Positions 1-9,769 of a stretch of 64,000 nucleotides of DNA are shown one piece after another. The stretch spans positions 64,452,779 through 64,516,778 of the forward strand of contig NC_090319.1 in NCBI RefSeq assembly GCF_040869045.1. The letters are read 5' to 3'. The DNA comes from Eurosta solidaginis (lineage: Eukaryota > Arthropoda > Insecta > Diptera > Tephritidae). Made by a program: the position numbers and the translations under genes. The notes beneath the pieces were generated by a model. It saw only the letters and a program-made list of their open reading frames with translations. It did no database searches and was not told where the DNA came from. Each line of letters opens with the position of its first letter. The stretch's first letter is position 1.

Positions 1-1295
1 GCAAAATTCAATGTGGTAGTTTTAGAAAAAAGCTTAACTGCTTAGTTGGTAGTTTGTTGATTTCTTAAGCCGGTCATGTGCATATGTGTGTGTAATGAAT
101 CTACGAGCTCTTCATTTTGGCCTTCATTGGATGCGCTTTTGAGTCAATTTGTTTGTTGTTGACAATGAAAATGAAAGTGATTTGCTGCTAAATTTAACTT
201 GGTTGATTATTTTAAGCACTTAAACTCTGATTTCTATTATTTGTGTTTTTTTCGAATTTGGTATAATTTATAACGAGCTTGTTTGCTTAATAATTTTGCA
301 GCTTTTTTGTTTGTTCACTTATTATACTTTGTTTATTTATTTGATGCAATAATTTATGGAGCAACCAATGTTGTTGCTATTTTCGTTGCAATGAGCCAAT
401 TTAAAAGTCAAATAAACTTTTAAGTTTATTATAATTTCGCGCTTAGTTTTTAGTTTTACTTGTTGTTGTAAAAACTCAAACAAAAAAAATCATAAAAAAT
501 TTAACGCACTTGTATAAGCAACTATTATTTTCACCAGCTTTATATTACCATAAAGCAAGAATAATAATCACAACAACTAAAATTCCTTTTTTTTTTAACT
601 ACAACGTCAACAACTTTTATAATTTGGCCGCATATTTGACGTTATATTTTTTGTTGTTGTAAATTCCAAGATATATTTTACCATTCAAATAAACAAACAC
701 TATGCAGTTTATCGAAATTAAAATTTTTTTATTTGCATACACAATCTAAAAAACAAAATATTAAACGTGCTGTATCTCTTTTAAATATTTATCTTTAATT
801 TTTTTTAGAAATTTTTTGTTTCAATTTCATATTCAGCGCACCATACTCGAACCCCTTCCGTTGTCGCCTGTTGCACATTACCAACTGAATTTTACGGCAA
901 AATTATTTTGAATTTTGTCGTTGCCGCTTTGTTGGTTGCGATCTATGTATTCACTGTTGTTATTGTATAAGCTCAGCTTGCGCATGTGCACATGTGACGC
1001 TGACTTATGGCGTTAAGCTTTTGCGCAGGCGCAATGGTTAGCTTCGCCTTTTTGCTGTTTCCAACTGTTTATAAGCTTCGAAATAACTGCTAACGCCACC
1101 ATTCGGTTATTTATTGTTTCTGGTAAAAATTTGACTGCGTTTATGACTTTAAATTGGGTTTTATGCTTTTACAGCTTACAGTGAAGCATTATTCGTTAAA
1201 CTTAGGGTCACGAAGTGTTCGAGAAATCAATCAAATGCATTTCTCGTTTTACGCGAATTTTGGCATTCTTGTATTTACAGATTTTCCACACTTCC
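1..1295. other. A+T-rich DNA without a recognisable gene
   Basis: No convincing coding frame, RNA gene or repeat boundary was seen. The stretch is rich in TTGTTGTTG-like and homopolymeric runs, as in fly introns or intergenic DNA. It could belong to an intron of a host gene outside the window, but nothing in the sequence decides this. Confidence 0.5.
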
Positions 1296-1945
1296 ATCTC
1301 TTATTCGTTCCTCGCATTCTTTTCCACCATCTCTCACCCAGTCTCCTTTTCCATCACCTTTTTTCCACCATTATCACTTACATATCTGCTTTCGCTCTAC
1401 CCTCTCTCATTGCCAATAACACTACTACCATCATTCCAGTACCAATACCATTCTCAGAACTTCCGCCACTACCTCTACAATCTTCTCTTACAAGTATTGC
1501 TATTACTACCACTACCATTATCACAACACTAACACTACCACCACCACTGCCCCTACCATACTCACTGTCTCTACCACGACCTATACTATCCCCACTAACT
1601 ACTATTACTGCTACTACCACTACTGTTTCCACCGCTACTGCTAAAACCACCATCACCACCACACACATTGTCACTACCTCTACCACAACCACCGCCACTA
1701 TGACTGCCTTTACCTTTCACCGCTACCCTTGCCACTACCAGTTCCACTACCACTATCACTACAACTTCTACTACCACTGTGACTGCCACTACCATTACTA
1801 CCGCCACTACCACAACTACTACCACTACCTCTACCTCTACCATTAGCACAACGCAACCACTACCGTTGCCCCCGCCATTGCTACCAGCATTACCACTGCC
1901 GGTAGCGTTTCCACTATCACTACCTTACCACTACCAGAGCCACTA
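1296..1945. repeat. Degenerate (ACC/ACT)n trinucleotide tract, left half
   Basis: A long imperfect run of ACC, ACT and CCA triplets. The same kind of tract resumes at 6481-6560 after the LINE, so the LINE appears to have been inserted into a single trinucleotide tract. Open frames across it (threonine/tyrosine/histidine-rich on one strand, valine/glycine-rich on the other) are products of the low-complexity composition and not genes. Confidence 0.85.
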
Positions 1946-2162
1946 TCACCACAATAGAAAAGCGGTGAAAGAAAGCGGTGAAAAATATGCGCATATTCTA
2001 AAATCTTTTTAAATTAGTTATACGCACTAAATATTTGTGAAAAATATACATAAAAACTCTAAAATTCAACTACAATTAGCGGACATAAATGTTCTGCCGT
2101 TATTTGATGCAAAAACATTGTAAACTACTTTTATAATAAATTTTGTATATGTGTAAAGAAGA

Positions 2163-3510
2163 ATGGAGAAAAAATTTGACAAATGCAAAAGTAATATACG
2201 AGGAGAAGCGTCAAAAATTCGGTGTGAAGGGGTGTGTGGTAAATATTACCACCTAACAACAAAATGCTCAGGCTTGGAATCAATACAGCGTCACCAAACT
2301 TGAAGAATGTGAGATGCTTAGGTTTATGTGTACTGACTGTGTGCAGTATGTACATAACGTTGATGACATCCTTAAAGATATGCAAATGGTGGTAAAGCAG
2401 AATGGACAACAATTAGCAGAGTATAGAAGTGAGTTTGATAATTCACTAAAGAAAAATGAGCGAGAGATTAAACAAGTACTTAAAGCAGTGGAAGTTGCAT
2501 TTAGTGAAAGAATCAAAGCAATGCAAAAAGCTCAAGAGTCTTGCGAAAGAAGTGTGAAAGAAGTAAACAAAATCCGTGAAATAGCAGAAAGGTTCAAGCG
2601 AAGCAGTGAGCAAGTATGCGAAGAGTTAAAAGGCAATAAAAATGACAATAAGAAAATGATTGAAACAATTAGTAATGAAAATAAAAAAATATGCACAGAA
2701 ATAAAGAGAAACGGCAATGTTGAAGCCAAGGCATCGTATGCAGCTGTAACAAAAGCGTTGCCAGAGATTAGAAAAGTTGTTCCCTTAATAGTTAAGCCAA
2801 ATACAAAGCAAGGTGCTGAAAAAACCAAAAATGATCTAAACTTGAATGTCGATCCAAAGGAGCTACAAATTACAAATATAGTAGCAAGACAAAGCGGTGT
2901 AGTGATTGTAGAGAGTGCAAATGACCATGATCGTGAGAAAATAAAAAATGCTATTGAGAACAGCCTCGGAAATAACTACAATGTGAAGATTCCTATGAAA
3001 GTGAAACCAACCGTTATTGTAACTGGTATAAATTTCAAGTATGATAATGATGAGCTTACCCAGAGAATTAAACGTCAGAATAATTGTCTATCCGAAACAG
3101 ATATAAAAATTGTCAAGCAGTATGAAGTTAAAAAAAATTAGAAAATTTACTATAATGCCGTAATTGAAGTGGAGGTTGAAGCTTTTATGAATATACTAGC
3201 CGGAGAAAGGCTCAATGTAGGCTGGGAGCGGTGCAGAGTATATGATGCAGTGCAAGTACTATGTTGTTTCAAATGCAAAGGCTTCAATCACAAAGCCAGT
3301 GACTGCAAAGAAAAAGAAGTATGCACAAAATGCTTGGGTGAGCATAAATATGTGGTATGCAATAAAGAAGCAATAAATAAATGCATCAACTGCATCAGGG
3401 CAAATAAAGAATTAAATTTGGGACTGGACGAAAATCACGATTCCATGGACAGAATGTGTCCTGTGTATCAACAAAAGCTCATAGCAAGGAAGAGGAAGAT
3501 TGGCTATTAG
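2163..3510 (+). pseudogene. LINE ORF1 (PHD finger plus zinc-knuckle Gag-like protein), broken
   Basis: ORF1 is the nucleic-acid-binding protein that coats LINE RNA. The frame opening with ATG at 2163 has cysteines and a histidine spaced like a PHD finger (KCKSN, CEGVCGKYYH, then CTDC in the next frame). It shifts frame between about 2270 and 2313 and continues from 2314. Residues after that are Lys/Glu-rich and coiled-coil-like up to about 2700. A TAG at 3139-3141 interrupts the frame, which resumes in the same phase and carries two zinc-knuckle-like motifs (CFKCKGFNHKASDC and CTKCLGEHKYVVC) before a stop at 3508-3510. One frameshift and one nonsense codon make it non-functional as it stands. 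PHD-bearing ORF1 proteins are known in CR1-group elements. Confidence 0.75.
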
Positions 3511-3585
3511 CAACCAACGAGGGAATCTGTAACCACAAAGCACAAGTCAAAAACTAAAACAAACCTGCGTAACAAAGAGCTTAAC

Positions 3586-4620
3586 TTGGACTGTATATAT
3601 CTTAATATTAATAGTATTACAGCAAATAAGCTAGAGCTGGAACATCTTATAGAAATAAAAAAACCCAGCATTGTTTTATGCGCGGAAACATGTACAACAG
3701 ATAAAATCATGGATTCTGAGCTATGCATTTCCACATATAAATTCATCCGCTGCGATTCCCACAGTAGACATACAGGTGGTGTTCTAATGTATGTACATGA
3801 AAATTTACAATATAGCATAGTGTGTAATAAAGCTATTGACAGGAATGTGTGGTGCATTGTCATAAAACTTAAAAAATATGCGTTAAAATGGCAAATTGGT
3901 GTACTCTATCACTCACCAAATAGCAGTGGTGCTGACTTCATGACATACTTAAACAATGTCATCAATGAACACCTCAGGGAATCTGACAACATTATAATAG
4001 TTGGAGATTTTAACATTAATATGAATATATCATCAACATACTCAAACCAGCTTATAAGTTTATTTGCACAAATGGCTATGGTACAAAGAAAAAATTTCAA
4101 CACAAGAATAACTGAGCACTCCTCTACGAAAATAGACTTACTCTTCAGCAATAATGAGCAAGTTAAAACTGAACATGTAAGTGGATATAAAATTTCCGAT
4201 CATGAAACAATTCATTTCAAAGTACCAACAGCTAAATATTGCAAAATGAGAAAAGTTGCTACTGTCACCAACTGGGAGTACTATAGCGCAGAAAATCTTT
4301 TAAATCTGCTGCGAACGTGCGACTTTAGCTCTGTGTCTCATGTAGGCATAGAACGTAGAACTGAGATCCTGAACAATATTTTAACTGAAGCTATTCAAGC
4401 ATTGACGTATGAGAAGAGGATCCAAATACAACTGAGGAATAAGTGGTATGACCGTGAGCTAAAGGAACTGCACAAAAGAAAATTTGAATTCTATAATACT
4501 GCTAGAAATACTGGCAACTGGGTGGATTATAATGGCATAAAAAAATATATAAAAAAACTGTTATGTATAAAAAGAAGAAATATATGGAAGATAAAGTGCT
4601 CGATAGTGCAGGAGACATGA
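3586..4620 (+). CDS. LINE ORF2 N-terminal part: endonuclease domain
   Basis: This is the endonuclease/exonuclease/phosphatase domain that nicks target DNA for target-primed reverse transcription. Visible motifs, in order, are LNINSITANK, LCAETC (catalytic glutamate), GGVLMYV, YHSPNSS, GDFNIN (Asp/Asn pair), KIDLLFSN and ISDHETI (catalytic histidine). The frame stays open upstream to the ORF1 stop at 3508-3510, and no clear ATG precedes the domain, so the start given is only the first usable position. The reading frame runs into a stop at 4618-4620, while the reverse transcriptase continues in another frame that overlaps from 4563. ORF2 is therefore split by a single frameshift in an A-rich run near 4540-4620. 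Confidence 0.85.
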   Translation: MDCIYLNINSITANKLELEHLIEIKKPSIVLCAETCTTDKIMDSELCISTYKFIRCDSHSRHTGGVLMYVHENLQYSIVCNKAIDRNVWCIVIKLKKYALKWQIGVLYHSPNSSGADFMTYLNNVINEHLRESDNIIIVGDFNINMNISSTYSNQLISLFAQMAMVQRKNFNTRITEHSSTKIDLLFSNNEQVKTEHVSGYKISDHETIHFKVPTAKYCKMRKVATVTNWEYYSAENLLNLLRTCDFSSVSHVGIERRTEILNNILTEAIQALTYEKRIQIQLRNKWYDRELKELHKRKFEFYNTARNTGNWVDYNGIKKYIKKLLCIKRRNIWKIKCSIVQET

Positions 4621-6392
4621 AGCGGATGTTGAAGTCTTTAAAACATCTTGCTGAGCTCACCGATGACAGAAAGGTCGTTAGCAAAATAGTAATTAACGGT
4701 GAATGCCTTGAGAAGGAATACGATATAGCCAATGCCCTAAATACATTTTTTGTACAGAGCATAGCTGAAATTAATGATAGCATTGAAATAATTCCAATTG
4801 CGGCAGAAACAAGTGTAAATAATGCAATTGAAACTTTTCAATTCACCGACGTAGAGTTAGATGATATAATGAACATTACTAAATCTTTTAGAAACAAATA
4901 TGGTGGAAAAAAGCTTTTGTCGGAGGGGGTATTTAAAGATGCCATGATTTACATTGCTCACTTCTACAAAGATATAATAAATGAATCAATAAACAGTAGC
5001 ATTGTTCCAAATTGCTGGAAAGTATCAACTATAGTACCTGCGGAAAAAGTCAAAAATACAGTAAGGCCAGAGGAACTGCGCCCAATTAATACGCTACCCG
5101 CAGATGAAAAAATTATGGAAACGGTGGTTAAAAATCAATTAGTGGCATATCTAGATAAATACCAAATTATTATACCTGAACAATCTGGGTTTAGGAAAAG
5201 CCATTCTTGCGAAACCGCACTGAATATGGTTATTGCGGAATGGAAAGAGGATATAACTGATAAGAAAGTTGTGATCTCAGTCTTTTTAGACTTAAAACGT
5301 GCTTTTGAAACTGTGGATAGAGAGGAACTGCTGAATGTTATGTTTAATAATGGGATAAGAGGAAAATCCTTGGAATGGTTCAGAAGCTATTTGAGTAATA
5401 GAAAACAGAAGACGATAATTGGAAGTGCAGTTTCACCGGTTGCTGATGTACATATTGGGCTACCGCAAGGTTCATTATTGGCACCGCTATTGTTTACAAT
5501 ATATATTAACGATATTAAAGAATGCTTGAAATATTGCAATATTCGACTATTTGCGGATGATGCATTGATAACCATTAGTGAAAGAAGTGCGGGCTTTGCG
5601 GTATCGAAAATGCAAGAAGACTTAGACTCCCTCTACAAATGGCTATGCCATAGAAAGTTGAAAGTGAACGTGGATAAAACCAAAAGTATGATATTTTGCA
5701 AAAATCAAAGCATTATGGGTGCCAATAACCTTAGCAATATTACTCTGAAGATAAGAAATGTTGAAATTCAGCAAGTAGACAAGATCAAATACCTAGGAGT
5801 CTGGATCGACAAAAACCTTAGATTTGGAGAACACATAAGTTATTTAGAAAACAAAATTGCAAAAAAAATTGGTTTTATGTACAGAACTTGTAAATATATT
5901 AGTCAACGACACAAATTATTAGTGTATCGATCAATTATTGAACCGCACTTTATCTATTGTCCAACAATCCTGCTATTAGCAAATGACACACAAATAAAAA
6001 AACTGCAGATACAACAAAACAAGGCAATGCGATTAATTTTAAAATGTTCGCTTAGAACACCAAAAACTACAATGCTAAATATGTTAAACTGGCTCAGTGT
6101 AAAACAGTCGATATATTATTTCACATTGAAATTTATACATCATATGAAATTAGGAATAACACCGAATTATCTCAACGGGAGAATACATTTTAATCATGAA
6201 ATACATAACTATGGAACTAGAAACAGCGGAAATATAAGACTGCCTAGAGTAAGAACGGAGTTCGCGAAGAAGACTTTAGAATATATAGGTTATAAAATGT
6301 ACAATGAATTACCAAATGCGATAAAAGACTGTGAAAATATTAATAAGTTTAAAGCAAAATTATTTTTATACTGTAAGTCATTAAGCATGTAA
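4563..6392 (+). CDS. LINE ORF2 C-terminal part: reverse transcriptase
   Basis: 609 codons of CR1/Jockey-type reverse transcriptase. Diagnostic segments are RPINTLP, QSGFRKSHSCETAL, FLDLKRAFETVDRE (first catalytic Asp), GLPQGSLLAPLLFTIYINDI, and FADDALITI (the catalytic Asp pair, with Phe in place of the usual Tyr), then KLKVNVDKTKSM and YLGVWIDKNLRF. The C-terminal domain (YGTRNSGNIRLPRVRTEFAKK to the stop) resembles that of CR1-group elements. There is no RNase H domain. Apart from the frameshift that separates it from the endonuclease, this part is open to its end. Its 3' flank, with the adenine-rich stretch and (ATT)n tail, starts about 75 bases after the stop. Confidence 0.9.
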   Translation: MYKKKKYMEDKVLDSAGDMKRMLKSLKHLAELTDDRKVVSKIVINGECLEKEYDIANALNTFFVQSIAEINDSIEIIPIAAETSVNNAIETFQFTDVELDDIMNITKSFRNKYGGKKLLSEGVFKDAMIYIAHFYKDIINESINSSIVPNCWKVSTIVPAEKVKNTVRPEELRPINTLPADEKIMETVVKNQLVAYLDKYQIIIPEQSGFRKSHSCETALNMVIAEWKEDITDKKVVISVFLDLKRAFETVDREELLNVMFNNGIRGKSLEWFRSYLSNRKQKTIIGSAVSPVADVHIGLPQGSLLAPLLFTIYINDIKECLKYCNIRLFADDALITISERSAGFAVSKMQEDLDSLYKWLCHRKLKVNVDKTKSMIFCKNQSIMGANNLSNITLKIRNVEIQQVDKIKYLGVWIDKNLRFGEHISYLENKIAKKIGFMYRTCKYISQRHKLLVYRSIIEPHFIYCPTILLLANDTQIKKLQIQQNKAMRLILKCSLRTPKTTMLNMLNWLSVKQSIYYFTLKFIHHMKLGITPNYLNGRIHFNHEIHNYGTRNSGNIRLPRVRTEFAKKTLEYIGYKMYNELPNAIKDCENINKFKAKLFLYCKSLSM

Positions 6393-6480
6393 TGTATACA
6401 ATTTATTTATATATATATATTTTTTTTTTTACCTTGAACTAGGTCTTAAAGACCGTAAATAAATAAATTATTATTATTAT

Positions 6481-6560
6481 AATTGCCATTACCATACCCA
6501 TTGTCACTACCACCACCACTACCACTTCCACTACTACCATTAACAGCACAACTACCACTT
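6481..6560. repeat. (ACC/ACT)n tract, right half
   Basis: Same composition and motif as the tract at 1296-1945. It lies directly beyond the LINE's (ATT)n tail and marks the other side of the LINE insertion. Confidence 0.8.
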
Positions 6561-6969
6561 AATGACTTAAGTATTTCACGCATGATATAATCATTTCTAT
6601 AGAACTTCAAAGTGGACTCCATTTAAGTGAATGGCCCCAAGCTGAGATATATATTGAAAGTGAACAAATTTGCCTTCGTTGGCATATTGTTACAAGGGAT
6701 TTTTTTGAGGCCCTAGAAATTTTGTGTAATGTTTTATCAGAATAGGGGCGTGGCACCGCCCATAAAAAAAGAAATGTCTCCCGATTTCCTCTTACAATAA
6801 AACTTAGTAAGTGAAATATCATTGATACAAAACTTTTTTTTTGGTAAGGTATAGCTTATAAGCCTACTCTACGACCCTATTGAACATCTTTTATATAACC
6901 GTGGAGGTGGTCTTTAACCAATCCCGTCCAGTTTAACTAGAAATATTTCCTGCTATAAGGAAAATATAT
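6561..6969. repeat. Remnant related to the ACCACGCCCAC/GGCGTGGCACCGCCCA repeat family
   Basis: No gene was seen. GGGGCGTGGCACCGCCCAT at about 6746-6764 matches a hallmark of the large dispersed repeat at 61.05-62.24 kb (GGGCGTGGCACCGCCCACTT at about 61433). This stretch is therefore probably a decayed copy of that family; the boundaries are not visible. Confidence 0.4.
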
Positions 6970-7330
6970 TGTAACGAATTTGGGGAAATCCTGGTTATTA
7001 TTGCACCTTCTGCTAAGGTTCGAATCGCCAAACTGTTGAATAAATCACTCCAATATTCAGCATTGAAAATTGGTATTTATATAGATTACTTTGGGAGTAC
7101 TTCACAATTAGACTTCACTCCATAACTAATAGCATGCTTAAATCAAAACTGATTAGTCATTCGTCAGCTTGCGCTGCTTTTATACCCTCTGTTACCTGAT
7201 CTGCATATTTCTCCAAAGGTCTAGACGTTGCACCTTCTAAAATTGTTGTATCTTCTGCTTGGTAATTTTAGTTATATGCGTGTGTATGCACGCTCAGCAC
7301 GCTGAGTATATAAGAAACCCAAGACATATT
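6970..7330 (-). repeat. LTR-like dispersed repeat, copy 1
   Basis: Read on the minus strand, it matches the repeat at 24380-24869: GGTATAAAAGCAGCGCAAGCTG (TATA-like), CTAATCAGTTTT, AATCTATATAAAT and TTTATTCAACAGTTTGGCGA, ending in AATTCGTTACA. A TATA box, an initiator-like region and a downstream poly(A)-signal-like stretch, with TG at 6970, suggest part of an LTR. The inner edge near 7330 is taken over by a LINE fragment, so one end is missing or interrupted. Confidence 0.55.
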
Positions 7331-7339
7331 ATTGTTTTT

Positions 7340-8480
7340 GTGCTAACAGTGCTTCGCCCCATTCAATGGGCACGACCACTCACAAATTGTCATCAAAGCC
7401 CTCTAACGGGAGTCCAAGGAAACTGGCTGTTTCAACAGGGGCGGACCATAGGGAGATTGGTGTTAGAGCCGTAGGTTACACATTACAAATGAAAGGATGG
7501 TTGGTGTCATCGCATGCAGGAAATACATTACGTATGTCGTGGTTGATTGTGAACAAGTATGAGTTTAACCTGTTACAGTATCCAGAACGAAGTTGGGTCA
7601 GGGGGACTCGTGTCTCCCTTGGTAGTGCTGCTTTCTTCTTCTGCAAGGGTAGGATATTGCATATTAATGACAGGGTTCGCCGTGCGCGTCCTGGCAAAAG
7701 CGTTAAGCGGTTCTGTGTAAATTTTGCTTAGGGCCTGCTTATGCTTGTCTGGATCAAACGGCTGTGTTGGCAGGTGCCGGATCTCGTCATAGTGCTTAAG
7801 TAGATGTTCCCTTAATCCCCGTGGAGGCGGTGCTAGATCAAGCAGTTGTTTGCTATGATGTACTGGTTTAAGACAATTTAGTAAAAACTGCATGTTCAGC
7901 ATTTCGATGCGCTCTTTAATGTTGAACTCTTTGGCCTCACTATGTAGGTGGTGTTCAGGGGTCATAAGGAGACATCCATTGGCAGCTTTGATAGCTGCAT
8001 TTTGAGAGGCCTGCAGCCTTTTCCAGTATGTATTTTTAAGACCAGGTGATCAAACTAGTGACGTGGTTAGCAACGTTTATTTATCTTTTCTAAAGGTGCT
8101 GCCGGCAAGTGACTTGATGATTTTGGTGCGGCCTTGTACTTTAGATACGATTTCGGTGGCATGCGCCTTGAAGGTCAGAATATTATCGAACTTTACCCCT
8201 AAGATCTTTGGGTGACTGACAGTCGGTAGTATGACACCATCGACGTGAAGGTCCAACATTTGCGTCATCTGTGTCTTCGACGTCGTAAACAGGATGGCTG
8301 TGGATTTTGTCGCTGATAATGCCAGGTTGTGCGAGTGAAGAAACTAGAGAGATCACGGAGATAGCTGTTTATTTCAGAAACTTATTCATCAGTTGAAGGG
8401 CCAGGTCCTGTTGCCATAATCGTGCAGTCCTTGGCATAGGAAATGATATATTACACGAGGTGCCGGTCTAAATCTTCTTA
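7340..8480 (-). pseudogene. 5'-truncated, decayed LINE reverse transcriptase fragment
   Basis: On the minus strand the fragment starts inside reverse transcriptase. The motif normally ending YADD reads SYAKDCTIMATGPG at about 8440, so the first aspartate of the catalytic pair is replaced by Lys. It continues through the thumb (LDLHVDGVILPTVSHPKILGV at 8077-8268) and AASQNAAIKAANGCLLMTP-like sequence at about 8000. The C-terminal domain follows at 7573-7965 (HHLHSEAKEFNIKERIEML). After a further frame change it ends with TRVPLTQLRSGYCNRLNSY at 7476-7697. At least three frame changes and several stops separate the pieces. The C-terminal LRSGYC region is typical of Jockey/LOA-like insect elements; the exact family is uncertain. 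Confidence 0.75.
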
Positions 8481-8644
8481 AAGGTATATCGCGCAAAATT
8501 TTTTGTTTTCCTGTACGCCCCAAAAATCTAATTCTCTGCACAGAAAGTGAGAGTAATTTTTATACACGAGCTGATAAATTGCCAAAAGGCAGTCATTGTG
8601 TTTCACGTGCTATTATGTGTTTCATATTTTGTATGTATATAAGG
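8481..8644. other. Short spacer without recognisable content
   Basis: Lies between the LINE fragment's truncated 5' end and the foldback element. No coding or repeat signature was recognised. Confidence 0.4.
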
Positions 8645-9235
8645 GTGGGTCGATTTGTATGGACGAAAGTTAACCGATATCGCGCCATAGATTTTTCGAT
8701 AGAATTTGGGCTCAGGAAAAAAAGTTCTACTACGCATACCCAAAAAATAATTTTTGAGCCTGCGTAATTTAATTTTTTTGACTTTTTTTCGACTTCGATT
8801 TTTAAGGTTTTTTCATGACGTACTAAACAAATTTTCATATGCATACCCTGTCCGACCCAAAAATGTCCGTTAAAAACGTTGGCGATGACAGTTTTTTTTC
8901 AAAAAACTGTTATCGCCAACGTTTTTAGCGGACATTTTTTTTTTTATTTTTTCTTTCAAAAAACTGTTATCGCCAACGTTTTTAGCGGACATTTTTTTCA
9001 TTCTTATTTTTTTTTTTTTCAAAAAACTGTTATCGCCAACGTTTTTAGCGGACATTTTTGGGTCGGACAGGGTATACATGAAAATTTTACAATCAAATAA
9101 ATTTTTTTTTAGTAGGTCATGATGAGAACCTTAAAAATCAAAGTTTTTTTTGGGTATGCGTAGTGGAACTTTTTTTCCTGAGCCCAAATCCTATCGAAAA
9201 ATCGATGTCGCGGTATCGGTTAATAAATCGACGCA
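8645..9235. mobile_element. Foldback (long inverted-repeat) element with internal tandem units
   Basis: The outer arms are imperfect reverse complements of each other. GGTCGATTTGTATGG, TTAACCGATATCGCG, TTTTTCGATAGAATTTGGGC, CTACGCATACCCAAAAAA and ATACCCTGTCCGACCCAAAA on the left pair with their complements at about 9055-9235. The core holds one inverted and three direct copies of a roughly 40-bp unit (AAAACTGTTATCGCCAACGT, then TTTTTAGCGGACATTTTT) starting at 8900, 8957 and 9020. It has no transposase. The arrangement fits a foldback or long-TIR MITE. No target-site duplication could be fixed. Confidence 0.75.
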
Positions 9236-9278
9236 GTCTAATGCACATGCATTAACTCATGAAGTCAATATATGTACA

Positions 9279-9575
9279 TCTTAATATATAAAAATCACGT
9301 ACTATCACTGTGTTTAACCGCGATGGACTCCTAAACTACTTAACTGATTTTCAATTTGTTTTACACCCCGTGTGTAGTTCGATCTAACTTGAAATGAATA
9401 GGACAAATTTTTTTATTTGATTATACGTAATAATAAAATGTTACGTATACGCACCGGCACTCACATTTTCAGGTGGTGGGGATATACTTCCGTGTAATTG
9501 GTTGGTGTTTAATTAAACAAAGTGCTTATCAATAAAAAATATTATAGCGAATGATATCAAGTATAGCACATCACC
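9279..9575 (+). repeat. Possible second Helitron 5' end
   Basis: An A precedes TCTTAATATATAAAAATCAC at 9279. This resembles the 5' terminus of the Helitron at 9770 (A|TCTATATATATAAAAAG), as do the following words CCGCGATGGACTCCTAAACTA, which are common in non-autonomous insect Helitrons. No matching CTAG terminus was found, so the element is either truncated or only superficially similar. Confidence 0.35.
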
Positions 9576-9769
9576 AGGCCCACCGATAAGGTGGGGGGTT
9601 AGCCCCGGGCCCGGAGTATCTGAGGGGGCCCGCGATTTAGAGGTACTATGACATTTTTTAATTCAGGAGAGTCTTTAGTTGTTCCATGTGCAATTTTTAA
9701 GCCGAATTTCACAAGCAACGAAAATCTGCTTTTCGTTTTAATATTATAGTGAAGTGTGAAAAATAAAAA
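9576..9769. other. Short GC-rich island, possibly a DNA-transposon end
   Basis: CAGGCCCACCGATAAGG followed by a palindromic GGGCCCGG-type cluster near 9575-9640 stands out from A+T-rich surroundings. CAG-starting GC-rich ends occur in hAT-type elements, but no partner inverted repeat was found, so this is a weak suggestion. Confidence 0.2.

Larger units (their letters stand above)
1955..6480 (+). mobile_element. CR1/Jockey-type non-LTR retrotransposon, nearly full length
   Basis: A two-ORF LINE. A 5' untranslated stretch is followed by ORF1 (PHD-like finger, charged coiled-coil-like region, CCHC zinc knuckles), then ORF2 (apurinic-type endonuclease and reverse transcriptase without an RNase H domain), and a short 3' end finishing in a (ATT)n tail at about 6468-6480. 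The 5' boundary is estimated from the end of the trinucleotide tract. ORF1 and ORF2 each carry disabling changes, so this copy looks dead. The domain order and the C-terminal region ending in LPRVRTEFAKK are typical of the CR1 group; exact family assignment needs a database comparison. Confidence 0.85.

Noticed and set aside
1378..1849. Val/Gly- and Thr/Tyr-rich open frames on both strands
   Set aside because: They are translations of a trinucleotide tract; periodic low-complexity DNA stays open in several frames by composition alone.
8870..9079. Minus-strand frame repeating MSAKNVGDNSFLKK three times
   Set aside because: It is the foldback core's tandem unit in translation. The spacings 57 and 63 happen to be multiples of three; no start context or homologue is known.
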